A stretch of DNA of 64,000 nt from Betaproteobacteria bacterium HGW-Betaproteobacteria-3 (GCA_002842205.1 PHCI01000002.1:62001-126000), one strand, 5' to 3'. Shown: positions 26,308 to 34,239, counted from the first letter of the stretch. Notes: a model not told the origin generated them from the sequence alone. Program-made: numbers and translations.

Positions 26308-27219
26308 ATGAATCCCATCAAGACGACGGCCGGACCTGGGACGCAAGCGGGGGCAGGTGACGTGTTGGGCAAGCCCTTGTCGGGCTGGCGCCTTCGCCTG
26401 TACACCATTATTTTTGAAGCCGACACGCGGGCGGGCCGGTTGTTTGACCAGATCCTGATCGCGGTAATCCTGCTCAGCGTCGCCGTGGTGCTGGCCGACA
26501 GCGTGCAGTCGCTGAGCGAGCGCATGCACGGGGTCTTCTTCGTGATGGAGTGGGCGTTCACGCTGATGTTCACGCTGGAATACGTGGCCCGCCTCAGTTG
26601 TGTGCGGCATCCGTGGCGTTACGCCACCAGTTTTTTCGGCATCGTCGACCTCGTCGCCATTTTGCCGACCTACCTGGCGCTTTTGTTCCCTGAACTCCAC
26701 GCCCTGATCGACGTGCGAATCCTGCGGTTGTTGCGGATCTTCCGGGTGTTCAAGCTGGTCGCGTATGTCACCGAATACCAGCAGCTGGGTCGGGCGCTGG
26801 TGGCGAGCCGGCGCAAGATTCTGGTGTTCCTGTCGGCGGTGTTGATGATCGTGCTGATCATGGGCACCCTGATGTACGTGGTGGAAGGCCCTCAAAACGG
26901 CTTCACCAGCGTCCCCACCTCGGTGTATTGGGCGATCACCACCATGACCACCGTGGGCTTTGGCGACATCACGCCCAAGACCGACATCGGGCGCCTGATT
27001 TCGTCGATGATGATGCTGGTGGGCTGGGGCACGCTGGCCGTGCCGACCGGCATTGTCACGGCCGAAATGACGGCGCACCGCATGCACCGTACGCCCACCA
27101 CGCGCACCTGCCATGAATGCCTGACCGAAGGTCATGCGGCGGACGCCCGCTTTTGCATGCATTGCGGTGCCCGCCTGACGCGCTATCACGCGGAGGACGC
27201 GGAACCGGGCCCGACCTGA
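26308..27219 (+). CDS. Voltage-gated-type ion channel with C-terminal zinc ribbon
   Basis: The protein has 303 residues and a six-helix ion channel core. S4 is VRILRLLRIFRVFKLVAY, with positive residues at every third position. The pore helix and filter is TTMTTVGFGDITPKTDIG; the TVGFGD signature indicates potassium selectivity. After S6 a short linker leads to CHECLTEGHAADARFCMHCG, a CxxC...CxxC zinc-ribbon-like module near 268-287. The ribbon may serve assembly or gating. The gene stands alone between the ligase and the MetE-like gene. Confidence 0.87.
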   Translation: MNPIKTTAGPGTQAGAGDVLGKPLSGWRLRLYTIIFEADTRAGRLFDQILIAVILLSVAVVLADSVQSLSERMHGVFFVMEWAFTLMFTLEYVARLSCVRHPWRYATSFFGIVDLVAILPTYLALLFPELHALIDVRILRLLRIFRVFKLVAYVTEYQQLGRALVASRRKILVFLSAVLMIVLIMGTLMYVVEGPQNGFTSVPTSVYWAITTMTTVGFGDITPKTDIGRLISSMMMLVGWGTLAVPTGIVTAEMTAHRMHRTPTTRTCHECLTEGHAADARFCMHCGARLTRYHAEDAEPGPT

Positions 27220-27293
27220 AGGGCCTGCGTTGCAGCGCCTGCGCCATCACGGCTATCCTGTGCTTCCATTTTGTTCAGCTGACGGAGACCACC

Positions 27294-28328
27294 ATGTTTG
27301 AAACCGCCATCGCGGGCAGCTTGCCCAAACCCGACTGGCTTGCCGAAACCCAGAAACTCTGGCCGCAATGGAAGGCCGAAGGCGCGGCCTTGCAGCAGGC
27401 CAAGGCCGACGCCACCCTGCTGTGGATCAAGGCCCAGGAAGACGCGGGGCTGGACATCGTGGGCGACGGCGAGCAGTCACGCCAGCATTTTGTGCACGGC
27501 TTCCTGGAGCAGGTGGAGGGCATCGACTTCGATCACAAGGTCAAGATGGGCATCCGCGACAACCGCTACGACGCGATGGTGCCGCAGGTGGTGGCGCCAC
27601 TGCGCCTGAAAGGCCGGGTGCATGCGTTCGAGGCGCAGCTGGCCCGCGCCCACACAAGGAAAAAACTCAAGTTCACCCTGCCCGGCCCCATGACCATCGT
27701 GGACACCGTGGCCGACCGCTTTTACGGCGACCGCGTGAAGATGGCCATGGCTTTTGCCGAACTGCTCAACCAGGAAGCCCTGGCGCTGCAGGCCGACGGG
27801 GTGGACATCGTCCAGTTTGACGAACCCGCCTTCAACGTGTACATGCAGGACGCTGCCGACTGGGGCGTGAAAGCTCTGGAGCGTGCCGCGCAAGGCCTGA
27901 CCTGCACCACCGCCGTTCACATCTGCTATGGCTACGGCATTGAGGCCAACAACAGCTGGAAGAAGACCCTGGGCGAAGAGTGGCGGCAATACGAACAGGT
28001 GTTCCCCGCGCTGGCGCGAAGCAGCATCCAGCAGGTCAGCCTGGAGTGCTATCACTCGCACGTGCCGCCCGAGATGATGAAGCTGCTCGCAGGCAAGGAC
28101 GTCATGGTCGGCGTGATCGACGTGGCCAGCGATGTGATCGAAACCCCCGAGCAGGTGGCCGACACCATTGGCCGGGCGCTGCAGTTCGTGCCGAAGCACC
28201 GGCTGTTTCCCTGCACCAATTGCGGCCTGGCCCCCATGAACCGCGAAGTGGCGCTGCGCAAGCTCGAAGCCCTGGCGGCCGGGGCGGCATTGGCACGTTC
28301 GCGGCACGGCGACGGAGCCGCTGCATGA
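27294..28328 (+). CDS. Cobalamin-independent methionine synthase family protein (MetE C-terminal-like)
   Basis: The protein has 344 residues. The ATG at 27294 gives the family N-terminus MFETAIAGSLPKPDWLAETQ. It corresponds to only the catalytic half of MetE, like archaeal-type core enzymes. The zinc site is recognisable: His and Cys in TAVHICYGYG, Glu in SLECYHSHVP, and Cys in LFPCTNCGLAPM. FTLPGPMTIVDTVAD and VDIVQFDEPAFNVY are also typical. It transfers a methyl group to a thiol such as homocysteine; the methyl donor may be methylcobalamin or a folate derivative. The stop overlaps the start of the esterase gene (ATGA). Confidence 0.85.
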   Translation: MFETAIAGSLPKPDWLAETQKLWPQWKAEGAALQQAKADATLLWIKAQEDAGLDIVGDGEQSRQHFVHGFLEQVEGIDFDHKVKMGIRDNRYDAMVPQVVAPLRLKGRVHAFEAQLARAHTRKKLKFTLPGPMTIVDTVADRFYGDRVKMAMAFAELLNQEALALQADGVDIVQFDEPAFNVYMQDAADWGVKALERAAQGLTCTTAVHICYGYGIEANNSWKKTLGEEWRQYEQVFPALARSSIQQVSLECYHSHVPPEMMKLLAGKDVMVGVIDVASDVIETPEQVADTIGRALQFVPKHRLFPCTNCGLAPMNREVALRKLEALAAGAALARSRHGDGAAA

Positions 28329-29506
28329 GCGCCGCAGCGTCCTCGGCCGATTTACAGGCCGGCTTTTGCCCGCTGCGCCTGCAGCGTCTGGTCGATGTCC
28401 TGCAGGACGAGATCCACCGCGCCCGCCTGCCCGGCGCCGTGGCCCTGGTGTCGCGCCATGGCCAGACCGTCTTGTGCACGGCGCTGGGCGTGCAGGACCC
28501 GGCCACGCAGGCGCCCATGACCGTGGACTCGATCTTCCGCATCTACTCCATGACCAAGCCGCTGGTGTCGGTGGCAGTCATGATGCTGATGGAGCAGGGG
28601 CGCGTGCTGCTCAGCGATCCGGTCGAAAAATACCTGCCCGAATATGCGCGGCTGCAGGTGGCCGTGGAGCGGGACGGCGCGGTGCAACTGCACAACGCGG
28701 TGCAACCGCCCACCGTGCAGGACTTGCTGCGCCATACCGCCGGGCTGACGTACGAGTTTCTGGGCGATGCCTGGGTGCAGCGGCAATACGGGGCCGTGAA
28801 AATTGGCTCCCGTGAACGCAGCACCGAGGCGTTTTCGCTTGCGCTGGCGGGGCTGCCGCTGATGTACCAACCTGGCAGCGTGTGGGAGTACAGCCGCGCC
28901 ACCGATGTGCTGGGGCGCCTGGTCGAGGTGCTGAGTGGCCAGACGCTGGGCGACTTCCTGCACCAGCACATCCTGGCGCCGCTGGGCATGGTGGACACGG
29001 CCTTTTTCGTGCCACCTGAAAAGCATCACCGCATTGCCGAACCCTTTGCCCATGACCCGGATGGCGGCGTGCCCATGGCGGTGCTGGACCCGAGGCAAGT
29101 GCCTGCCATGCAGAGCGGCGGCGGTGGCCTGATGTCCACCGTGCACGACTACGCGCGCTTTTTGCAATGCCTGCTCCACCGCGGCACGCTGGACGGCGTG
29201 CGCCTGCTCGGGCCCCACACGGTGGACTTCATGACGTCGGACCACCTGGGCGACATCCCCGCACGGGGCACGCTGTTGCCACCCGGACACGGTTTCGGCC
29301 TGGGTTTTGCCGTGCGCACCGGCAGGGGTATTGCGCCCGTGCCGGGTTCGGTCGGGCTGTACTATTGGGGTGGCATCGCGGGCACCACATTTTTTGTGGA
29401 CCCGGCCGAGGACCTGTTTGCCGTGTTGATGATCCAGGCTCCGAACCAGCGCGACTACTATCGCCCGCTGCTTCGCGACATGGTGTACGCGGCCTTGCTC
29501 GCGTGA
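28325..29506 (+). CDS. Serine hydrolase, beta-lactamase-fold esterase (family VIII-like)
   Basis: The protein has 393 residues. The nucleophile motif SMTK (Ser75-x-x-Lys78) lies in SIFRIYSMTKPLVSVAVMML, the general-base Tyr is probably Tyr189 in WEYSRATDVLG, and a C-terminal YYWGGIAGTTFFVDP replaces the KTG box. Length and Ser75/Lys78 numbering resemble EstB-type family VIII carboxylesterases. There is no signal peptide, so it is likely a cytoplasmic esterase rather than a secreted beta-lactamase. It is translationally coupled to the upstream MetE-like gene. Confidence 0.87.
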   Translation: MSAAASSADLQAGFCPLRLQRLVDVLQDEIHRARLPGAVALVSRHGQTVLCTALGVQDPATQAPMTVDSIFRIYSMTKPLVSVAVMMLMEQGRVLLSDPVEKYLPEYARLQVAVERDGAVQLHNAVQPPTVQDLLRHTAGLTYEFLGDAWVQRQYGAVKIGSRERSTEAFSLALAGLPLMYQPGSVWEYSRATDVLGRLVEVLSGQTLGDFLHQHILAPLGMVDTAFFVPPEKHHRIAEPFAHDPDGGVPMAVLDPRQVPAMQSGGGGLMSTVHDYARFLQCLLHRGTLDGVRLLGPHTVDFMTSDHLGDIPARGTLLPPGHGFGLGFAVRTGRGIAPVPGSVGLYYWGGIAGTTFFVDPAEDLFAVLMIQAPNQRDYYRPLLRDMVYAALLA

Positions 29507-29538
29507 TACGGGCGTTTTCGAGAACCGGAGGAATCCCT

Positions 29539-30003
29539 GTGTTGAAGCAATATTTCCGGGTGCTTGGTGCCCTGACCGTTCTGATGGTCGTGGGCGCCGG
29601 GGCCTCCCAGGCGGCTGACGCCTACGTCAGCGCCACGGTGAGTGGCGTGCTGGCGCCGGGCGTTTACGGGCGCATCGACATCGGCAATGCCCCGCCGCCC
29701 CCGGTGCTGTACCCGCAGCCGGTCATCATCACGCGCCCGCCCGTGGTGGTACAGCAACCCCCGCTGTACCTGTACGTGCCGCCCGGGCACGCCAAAAACT
29801 GGCGCAAGCACTGCGCCCGCTACAACGCCTGCGACCGACCCGTGTATTTCGCCAATGTCGACAACAAGGGCAAATACCGGCACTCCGACAACGGTCGTCG
29901 CGGCGGTGGACGGAACGACCATGGGCGCGGCCCCCGACAAGACGACGATCATGGCCGAGGGCACGACGACGACCACGGCAAAGGCCGTTCGCGCAACCAT
30001 TGA
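29539..30003 (+). CDS. Secreted protein with Pro-rich middle and His/Asp/Gly/Arg tail
   Basis: The protein has 154 residues from a GTG at 29539, chosen because GGAGG lies seven bases upstream and a signal peptide follows directly (ALTVLMVVGAGASQAADA). The centre is Pro- and Val-rich (PPPVLYPQPVIITRPPVV) and then has LYLYVPPGHAKNWRKHCARY with Cys spacing that could form a disulfide (HCARYNACDRPVYF). The C-terminal 40 residues are low-complexity HGR/DDDHG repeats, probably disordered and able to bind metal or polyanions. No named domain. The cupin gene begins 33 bp after its stop. Confidence 0.68.
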   Translation: MLKQYFRVLGALTVLMVVGAGASQAADAYVSATVSGVLAPGVYGRIDIGNAPPPPVLYPQPVIITRPPVVVQQPPLYLYVPPGHAKNWRKHCARYNACDRPVYFANVDNKGKYRHSDNGRRGGGRNDHGRGPRQDDDHGRGHDDDHGKGRSRNH

Positions 30004-30035
30004 ACACCACGGAACCCTTGCGTGAGGATGCCAAC

Positions 30036-30530
30036 ATGACCGATCACCACCATTCGCATGGGTCCACGCACGCGGCCTGGAAGCACGACGGCGTGCGCGT
30101 GATTCCCGGCAACCAGCTTGACGCCAACACCGCACAGACACCGGGCATGGACCGCAAGGCGGCCATCAATTTTGCGCGGGTGGGGGCCCAAAAGCTGTGG
30201 GCAGGGACGGTCACCATTCACGCCAACGCCAAAACCGGCGCCCACCACCACGGGCATCTGGAAAGCGTGATCTACATCGTCAAGGGGCGCGCCCGCATGC
30301 GCTGGGGCGAGCAGCTCGAATTCACCGCCGAGGCCGGCCCGGGCGACTTCATCTACGTGCCGCCCTACGTGCCGCACCAGGAAATCAACGCCAGCCCGAC
30401 CGAAACCCTGGAATGCGTGCTGTGCCGCAGCGACGGCGAGGCCGTGGCGGTGAACCTGGCCATCGAGCCGGTGGAAAAACCCGAGTCGGTGCTGTGGGTG
30501 GATCCCACGCACCCACAAGGGGGCGTGTGA
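30036..30530 (+). CDS. Cupin-domain protein
   Basis: The protein has 164 residues from ATG 30036 (GAGG upstream). The His-rich start MTDHHHSHGSTHAAW is followed by a single cupin barrel. Motif 1 is GAHHHGHLESVIYIVKGRAR, supplying the metal-binding His and Glu; motif 2 is PGDFIYVPPYVPHQEINASP with the last His. The domain binds a metal and a small ligand or acts as an oxygenase or isomerase; the specific reaction is unknown. The last codons (HPQGGV plus stop) lie within the first of four tandem 29-bp repeats, so the stop codon region has been duplicated downstream. Confidence 0.83.
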   Translation: MTDHHHSHGSTHAAWKHDGVRVIPGNQLDANTAQTPGMDRKAAINFARVGAQKLWAGTVTIHANAKTGAHHHGHLESVIYIVKGRARMRWGEQLEFTAEAGPGDFIYVPPYVPHQEINASPTETLECVLCRSDGEAVAVNLAIEPVEKPESVLWVDPTHPQGGV

Positions 30531-30625
30531 TCCGCCCTCACCCACAAGGGGGCGTGTGATCCGCCCTCACCCACAAGGGGGCGTGTGATCCGCCCGCACC
30601 CACAAGGGGGCGTGTGATCAGCCCT
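30510..30625. repeat. Four tandem 29-bp repeats spanning the ends of two convergent genes
   Basis: The units at 30510-30538, 30539-30567, 30568-30596 and 30597-30625 are identical except for the last base of unit 3 and one substitution in unit 4 (ATCAGCC for ATCCGCC). Each unit contains ACAAGGGGGCGTGTGATC, and GGGCG can pair with CGCCC within a unit. Unit 1 holds the end of the cupin gene and unit 4 the end of the minus-strand reductase gene, so the array separates the two stop codons and may act as a stack of bidirectional hairpins. Confidence 0.9.
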
Positions 30626-31661
30626 TGGCCACCTGCAACACCAGCTTGCCGAAGTTCTCGCCCGAAAACAGCTTGAGCAGGGCCTCGGGGAAGTGCTCCA
30701 GCCCCTGCACGATGTCTTCCTTGCTCTTCATGCGGCCGTCTTTCAGGTAAGCCGCCATCTCGGCCACGGCCACAGGGTAGCGGTCGGCGTAGTCGAACAC
30801 CACGATGCCTTCCATGCGCGCGCGGTTGACCAGCAGGCTCAGGTAGTTCTTCGGGCCCTGCACCGCGGTGGTGTTGTTGTACTGGCTGATGGCGCCGCAG
30901 ATGATGATGCGCGCCTTGCGGTTGATGCGCGTGAGCACCGTGTCCAGAATCTCGCCGCCCACATTGTCAAAGTAGATGTCCACGCCGTTGGGGGCGTGCG
31001 CCTTCAGGCCGTCTTTCACCGCCGACGGTCCGGCCTTGTAGTCGATGCAGGCGTCAAAGCCCAGCTCTTTCACCACCCAGTCGCACTTGGCCTGGCCCCC
31101 GGCGATGCCGACCACGCGGCAGCCCTTGATCTTCGCCAGCTGGCCCACGGTCTGGCCGACCGCGCCCGCGGCACCCGACACCACCACGGTCTCGCCCGCT
31201 TTGGGCTGGCCCACGTCCATCAGGCCGAAATAGCCCGTCATGCCCGGCATGCCCAGCACGTTGAGCCACTGCGTGAGGCTGCCCAGCCGCAGGTCGATCT
31301 TCACCAGGCCGCTGCGCGCGATGTCGCCGGCGGCGATCGACAGGTACTCCTGCACGCCCAGCCCCGCCGACACGGTGTCGCCCACGGCGAATTTCGGGTT
31401 TTGGGAGGCCACCACCACACCCACGCCACCGGCGCGCATGACTTCGCCGATGCCCACGGGCGCGATGTAGCTCTTGCCCTCGTTCATCCAGCCGCGCATG
31501 GCCGGGTCGAGCGACAGCGCCAGCGTTTTCACCAGCACACCGCCCTCGGCCGGCTCAGCAACGGCTTCGGCCGTGAATTGCCAGTTGGCACGGGTGGGCA
31601 CGCCCACCGGGCGTTCGGCCAGGCGAATCTGATGGTTCTGGAGGTTTGCGAGTGGGGTCAT
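30618..31661 (-). CDS. NADP-dependent oxidoreductase (CurA / 2-alkenal reductase family)
   Basis: The protein has 347 residues; the start at 31661 is preceded by AGGAAAATTCC. It is a zinc-free medium-chain dehydrogenase. The N-terminal domain contains LDPAMRGWMNEGKSYIAPVG, the Rossmann loop is VVVSGAAGAVGQTVGQLAKI, and GVDIYFDNVGGEILDTVL and ARIIICGAISQYNN are hallmarks of the CurA/leukotriene-B4 dehydrogenase-like family. It reduces alpha,beta-unsaturated carbonyls with NADPH, a detoxification role. The stop codon lies inside the last 29-bp repeat unit. The upstream gap to 31978 contains repeat copy B. Confidence 0.9.
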   Translation of the reverse strand: MTPLANLQNHQIRLAERPVGVPTRANWQFTAEAVAEPAEGGVLVKTLALSLDPAMRGWMNEGKSYIAPVGIGEVMRAGGVGVVVASQNPKFAVGDTVSAGLGVQEYLSIAAGDIARSGLVKIDLRLGSLTQWLNVLGMPGMTGYFGLMDVGQPKAGETVVVSGAAGAVGQTVGQLAKIKGCRVVGIAGGQAKCDWVVKELGFDACIDYKAGPSAVKDGLKAHAPNGVDIYFDNVGGEILDTVLTRINRKARIIICGAISQYNNTTAVQGPKNYLSLLVNRARMEGIVVFDYADRYPVAVAEMAAYLKDGRMKSKEDIVQGLEHFPEALLKLFSGENFGKLVLQVAKG

Positions 31662-31978
31662 GGAATTTTCCTGTGTGCGAGAAAGAGGGTGATGACGGTC
31701 GGTGCGGGGCGGGCGCCGTGGGGGCATCCGCGCGCAGCGCCGTCTGCGGGCCTGCATGGTAGGGCGGCGGCGGTCGCTGTGGGGTTGCCTGCGCGACAGC
31801 GGGGCGTCCGGGCGCTTTTGTGCTGCAATCCGGTGGACGGGCGAAAAATGCGTTGGCGCCTCAAAATACTGATGAAATATGGCCTTAGCCCCCGTCAAAT
31901 GGTGATAGGTTGCTATTTATAATGTAGTATTCGGGCGCCTGAAATCTAGCCACAGCGCCGCCTGGCGCAGGAGAAACC
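31662..31978. other. 317-bp non-coding gap with repeat copy B
   Basis: This divergent region lies between the CurA-type reductase (minus) and the DUF427 gene (plus). It must hold both promoters. Apart from the dispersed repeat at 31861-31932 and the ribosome sites at its two ends (AGGAAAATTCC on the minus strand, CAGGAG on the plus strand), I see no RNA gene, operator or small coding frame that I can support. Confidence 0.6.
31861..31932 (+). repeat. Dispersed AT-rich repeat, copy B
   Basis: Contains TTAGCCCCCGTCAAATGG and then TGATAGGTTGCTATTTAT, ending TAGTATTC. It is the closest match to copy D at 38546-38610, which is inverted. It sits about 46 bp upstream of the DUF427 gene. Confidence 0.75.
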
Positions 31979-32260
31979 ATGAAAGCAGTCTGGAATGGCG
32001 CCGTGATCGCGCAAAGTGACGACACCGTGATCGTCGAAGGCAACCACTATTTCCCCGAAAGCGCGCTCAACCGCGATTACGTCACGTTCAGCAACCACAA
32101 GACCACCTGCCATTGGAAAGGGCAGGCAAGTTACTACTCACTGATGGTCAATGGCGAAATGAACCCCGACGCCGCCTGGTACTACGCCGACCCCAAGCCC
32201 GAAGCCGAGGCCGTGCGCGGCCGTGTGGCGTTCTGGAAGGGCGTCAAGGTCGAGGCCTGA
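31979..32260 (+). CDS. DUF427 domain protein
   Basis: The protein has 93 residues, preceded by CAGGAG. The whole length is one DUF427 beta-rich fold: MKAVWNGAVIAQSDDTVIVE, GNHYFPESALNRDYVTFS, TTCHWKGQASYYSLMVNG and the terminal AWYYADPKPEA. The family is small, cytoplasmic and of unknown biochemical activity. A GC-rich hairpin follows the stop. Confidence 0.88.
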   Translation: MKAVWNGAVIAQSDDTVIVEGNHYFPESALNRDYVTFSNHKTTCHWKGQASYYSLMVNGEMNPDAAWYYADPKPEAEAVRGRVAFWKGVKVEA

Positions 32261-32267
32261 TCGCACC

Positions 32268-32290
32268 CCGCCACCGCCCGGGGTGGGCGG
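32268..32290. terminator. Hairpin between DUF427 and hemerythrin genes
   Basis: CCGCCACC (32268-32275) pairs with GGTGGGCGG (32282-32290) with one bulged base. It lies in the 45-bp gap between two convergent genes, so it may terminate both; there is no T-tract. Confidence 0.45.
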
Positions 32291-32305
32291 CAAGAGGGGC
32301 AAGGC

Positions 32306-32833
32306 TCAGGCGGCCTGCGTCTGCTCTGCGGCCGGTTCCGGCAACGCGGTGTTGTCAGCTTCGGGCGTGCTGCAGGCGCCGCCGCAGCCCGTGATCACGT
32401 CGTCGGGCAGGGCGTCGGGCGCGTGGACCACGCCGGTCAGCGGGTCGTAACCGGCACGGCGCAGGTGCAGCGCCAGCGCCGCGTCCATGCTTTGCGCGTG
32501 CTGTGGAAACCACGCGGCCAACTCGGGTGCCATGTGGCGGATCGGGACCAGGTCGCCCTGGGCCGCGTGCGCCGAGCCTTCGCGCAGCACCTGCAACACC
32601 ACGCGGTGCTGCGTGCTGTGGCAGTTGGTGGACGAAAACCGGGTGTCGCGCATCCAGCGGTCTTCGCGATCAAAGTGCGCCTGCGTGTGGTCCACCAGGG
32701 TTTGCCAGGCCTGGACCAGCGTGGCGTCGTCGGCCCGCTCGACCGCGGCCAGCAGGTCCACAAATTCACGGTGGGTGTCGTCCATCAGCGGCAGGTCCAG
32801 GGCGAGGGCGTCGCTCCATTGCAAGGTGGTCAT
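32306..32833 (-). CDS. Bacteriohemerythrin
   Basis: The protein has 175 residues. The four-helix hemerythrin domain has all seven di-iron ligands at the right spacing: His21 (DDTHREF), His53 and Glu57 (HFDRE), His72 and His76 (HSTQH), His112 and Asp117 (QHAQSMD). Such proteins bind O2 reversibly and serve in oxygen sensing, storage or delivery, often in microaerobic or motile bacteria. After about residue 130 there is a non-conserved tail with CGGAC and an acidic-Ala-rich end, absent from minimal hemerythrins. The FNR box of the neighbouring usp gene lies about 0.9 kb away, consistent with an oxygen-responsive neighbourhood. Confidence 0.9.
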   Translation of the reverse strand: MTTLQWSDALALDLPLMDDTHREFVDLLAAVERADDATLVQAWQTLVDHTQAHFDREDRWMRDTRFSSTNCHSTQHRVVLQVLREGSAHAAQGDLVPIRHMAPELAAWFPQHAQSMDAALALHLRRAGYDPLTGVVHAPDALPDDVITGCGGACSTPEADNTALPEPAAEQTQAA

Positions 32834-32969
32834 CGGGCGGCTTTCCAGAGTTCAGTCGGGTTGCCGCCATTGGAGCGGTTGCGCACGCCGCGCGTCTTGA
32901 TCTGCCTCAGTTAAGCTCCACACTCCCGGTCAAAAGTGGCCGGGGAAAACCCTGCGCAGTAAGTTCCCC

Positions 32970-33713
32970 ATGAGCACCCGTACGCTTTCGCCCCCCCTGA
33001 CCGAACCCGCTGCCGTTGTCGATGGCCTGCGCCACCATGGCTATGCCGTGCTGGGCCGCGCGGGCGTGGCAGCCTGGTCTGGCTGCGCGCCGCAGGCGCT
33101 GGACGCGCTGGCGCCCACCTGGAACGACCTGCCCCCCGACCATTACCTCAAAGACGGCGGCCACTACCGGCGGCGGCGGCACAGCTGTTTTGTGGTGGAT
33201 GGCGACGCCGTCATCCTGGCGCCGCACCGCGCCCACTGGCAGCCGCTGGAATACAACGCCCTGCACGGCGGCATGCAGCGCTGGTTCGAGCCGATGGCGC
33301 CGGCCGTTGTCAATGCCCCGGTCTGGCCGCAGTTGCTGACGGCCGTGGCGCGCACCTGCTCGGCGCTGCGGGGCACGCAACCCTGGTATGTGGAGGCGCA
33401 CCCGTTTCGCATTGACACCACCGACGGCATCGGTCGCCCCACGCCCGAAGGCGCGCACCGTGATGGCGTCGATCTGGTGGCGGTGTTTCTGGTGGCGCGC
33501 GAAGGCGTCAAGGGCGGCGAAACCCGGGTGTTCGAGGCCGACGGGCCCAGCGGTCAGCGCTTCACGCTGAGCGAGCCCTGGTCGCTGCTGCTGCTGGACG
33601 ACCGCCGTGTGATCCATGAGTCCACCCCGATCCAGCCCTTGACCACCGGAGGACATCGTGACACGCTGGTGCTGACGTGCCGGTCGGGCGGCTTCCAGGG
33701 CGACGCGGTCTGA
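32970..33713 (+). CDS. 2-oxoglutarate/Fe(II) dioxygenase family protein
   Basis: The protein has 247 residues. The jelly-roll family with the metal triad shows HRDGVDLVAVFLV (H-x-D), and the distal His is probably in LLLDDRRVIHESTPI, followed by Arg in GGHRDTLVLTCR for 2-oxoglutarate. The segment FRIDTTDGIGRPTPEGAHRD matches the 2OG-Fe dioxygenase family that includes L-isoleucine 4-hydroxylase-like enzymes, suggesting free amino-acid hydroxylation. The substrate is unknown. No signal peptide. Confidence 0.85.
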   Translation: MSTRTLSPPLTEPAAVVDGLRHHGYAVLGRAGVAAWSGCAPQALDALAPTWNDLPPDHYLKDGGHYRRRRHSCFVVDGDAVILAPHRAHWQPLEYNALHGGMQRWFEPMAPAVVNAPVWPQLLTAVARTCSALRGTQPWYVEAHPFRIDTTDGIGRPTPEGAHRDGVDLVAVFLVAREGVKGGETRVFEADGPSGQRFTLSEPWSLLLLDDRRVIHESTPIQPLTTGGHRDTLVLTCRSGGFQGDAV

Positions 33714-33728
33714 CGGGCAGACCTTGCC

Positions 33729-33742
33729 TTGATCTTCATCAA
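33729..33742. promoter_or_regulatory. Perfect FNR/Anr-type operator upstream of the universal stress gene
   Basis: TTGATCTTCATCAA is an exact TTGAT-N4-ATCAA palindrome centred 66 bp upstream of the usp ATG (33802). A class II start would fall near 33777, giving a leader of about 25 bases that includes TAGGAGAG. Immediately downstream, GACGCCA (33743-33749) and TGGCGTC (33757-33763) form a second perfect inverted repeat in the spacer. Confidence 0.7.
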
Positions 33743-33801
33743 GACGCCACAGGCCCTGGCGTCGCACAGTTCACTCTGACCTTTTTACTAGGAGAGACGC
33801 C

Positions 33802-34239
33802 ATGTTCAAGCACATTCTGGTTCCGGTTGACGGCTCCACGCACGCCCAGCAGGCCGTGGCACGCGCCATCGCCATTGCCAAGGCCTTCAAGAGCGACGTG
33901 ACCGCCATCTACGTGATCGACCCCTATCCGTTCACCGGCGTTGGCACCGACTTTGCCTACGGCCAGGCGCAATACCTGAGCGCCGCCACCGCCGAGGCCA
34001 ACGCCGCCATCCGCGAAACGCGCGAGGCTTTCGAGGCCGCGGGCGTGCCGGTCCACACCTCGGTGGTGGAAGGGCACGTGATTGCGCGGGGCATCCTGCA
34101 AAGCGCCGCCGACACCGGGGCCGACCTGATCATCATGGGTTCGCACGGCCGCCGAGGGCTGGAAAAGCTGTTGCTGGGCAGCGTGGCGCAGCGCGTGGTT
34201 TCGCAGTCGACGGTGGCGGTGATGGTCGTGCGTGACTGA
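33802..34239 (+). CDS. Universal stress protein (UspA family)
   Basis: The protein has 145 residues in a single Usp domain. MFKHILVPVDGSTHAQQAVA is the first strand and loop. GSHGRRGLEKLLLGSVAQRV is the ATP-binding G-2x-G-9x-G-S motif, and STVAVMVVRD ends the fold. A strong ribosome site (TAGGAGAG) precedes it. The perfect FNR box upstream indicates induction at low oxygen, as reported for usp genes in other proteobacteria. The methyltransferase gene overlaps its 3' end by 8 bp. Confidence 0.92.
   Translation: MFKHILVPVDGSTHAQQAVARAIAIAKAFKSDVTAIYVIDPYPFTGVGTDFAYGQAQYLSAATAEANAAIRETREAFEAAGVPVHTSVVEGHVIARGILQSAADTGADLIIMGSHGRRGLEKLLLGSVAQRVVSQSTVAVMVVRD

Noticed and set aside
30510-30625. 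The 29-bp repeats as a CRISPR array
   Set aside because: The units are directly adjacent with no spacers, lie over two gene ends, and no cas genes are present.
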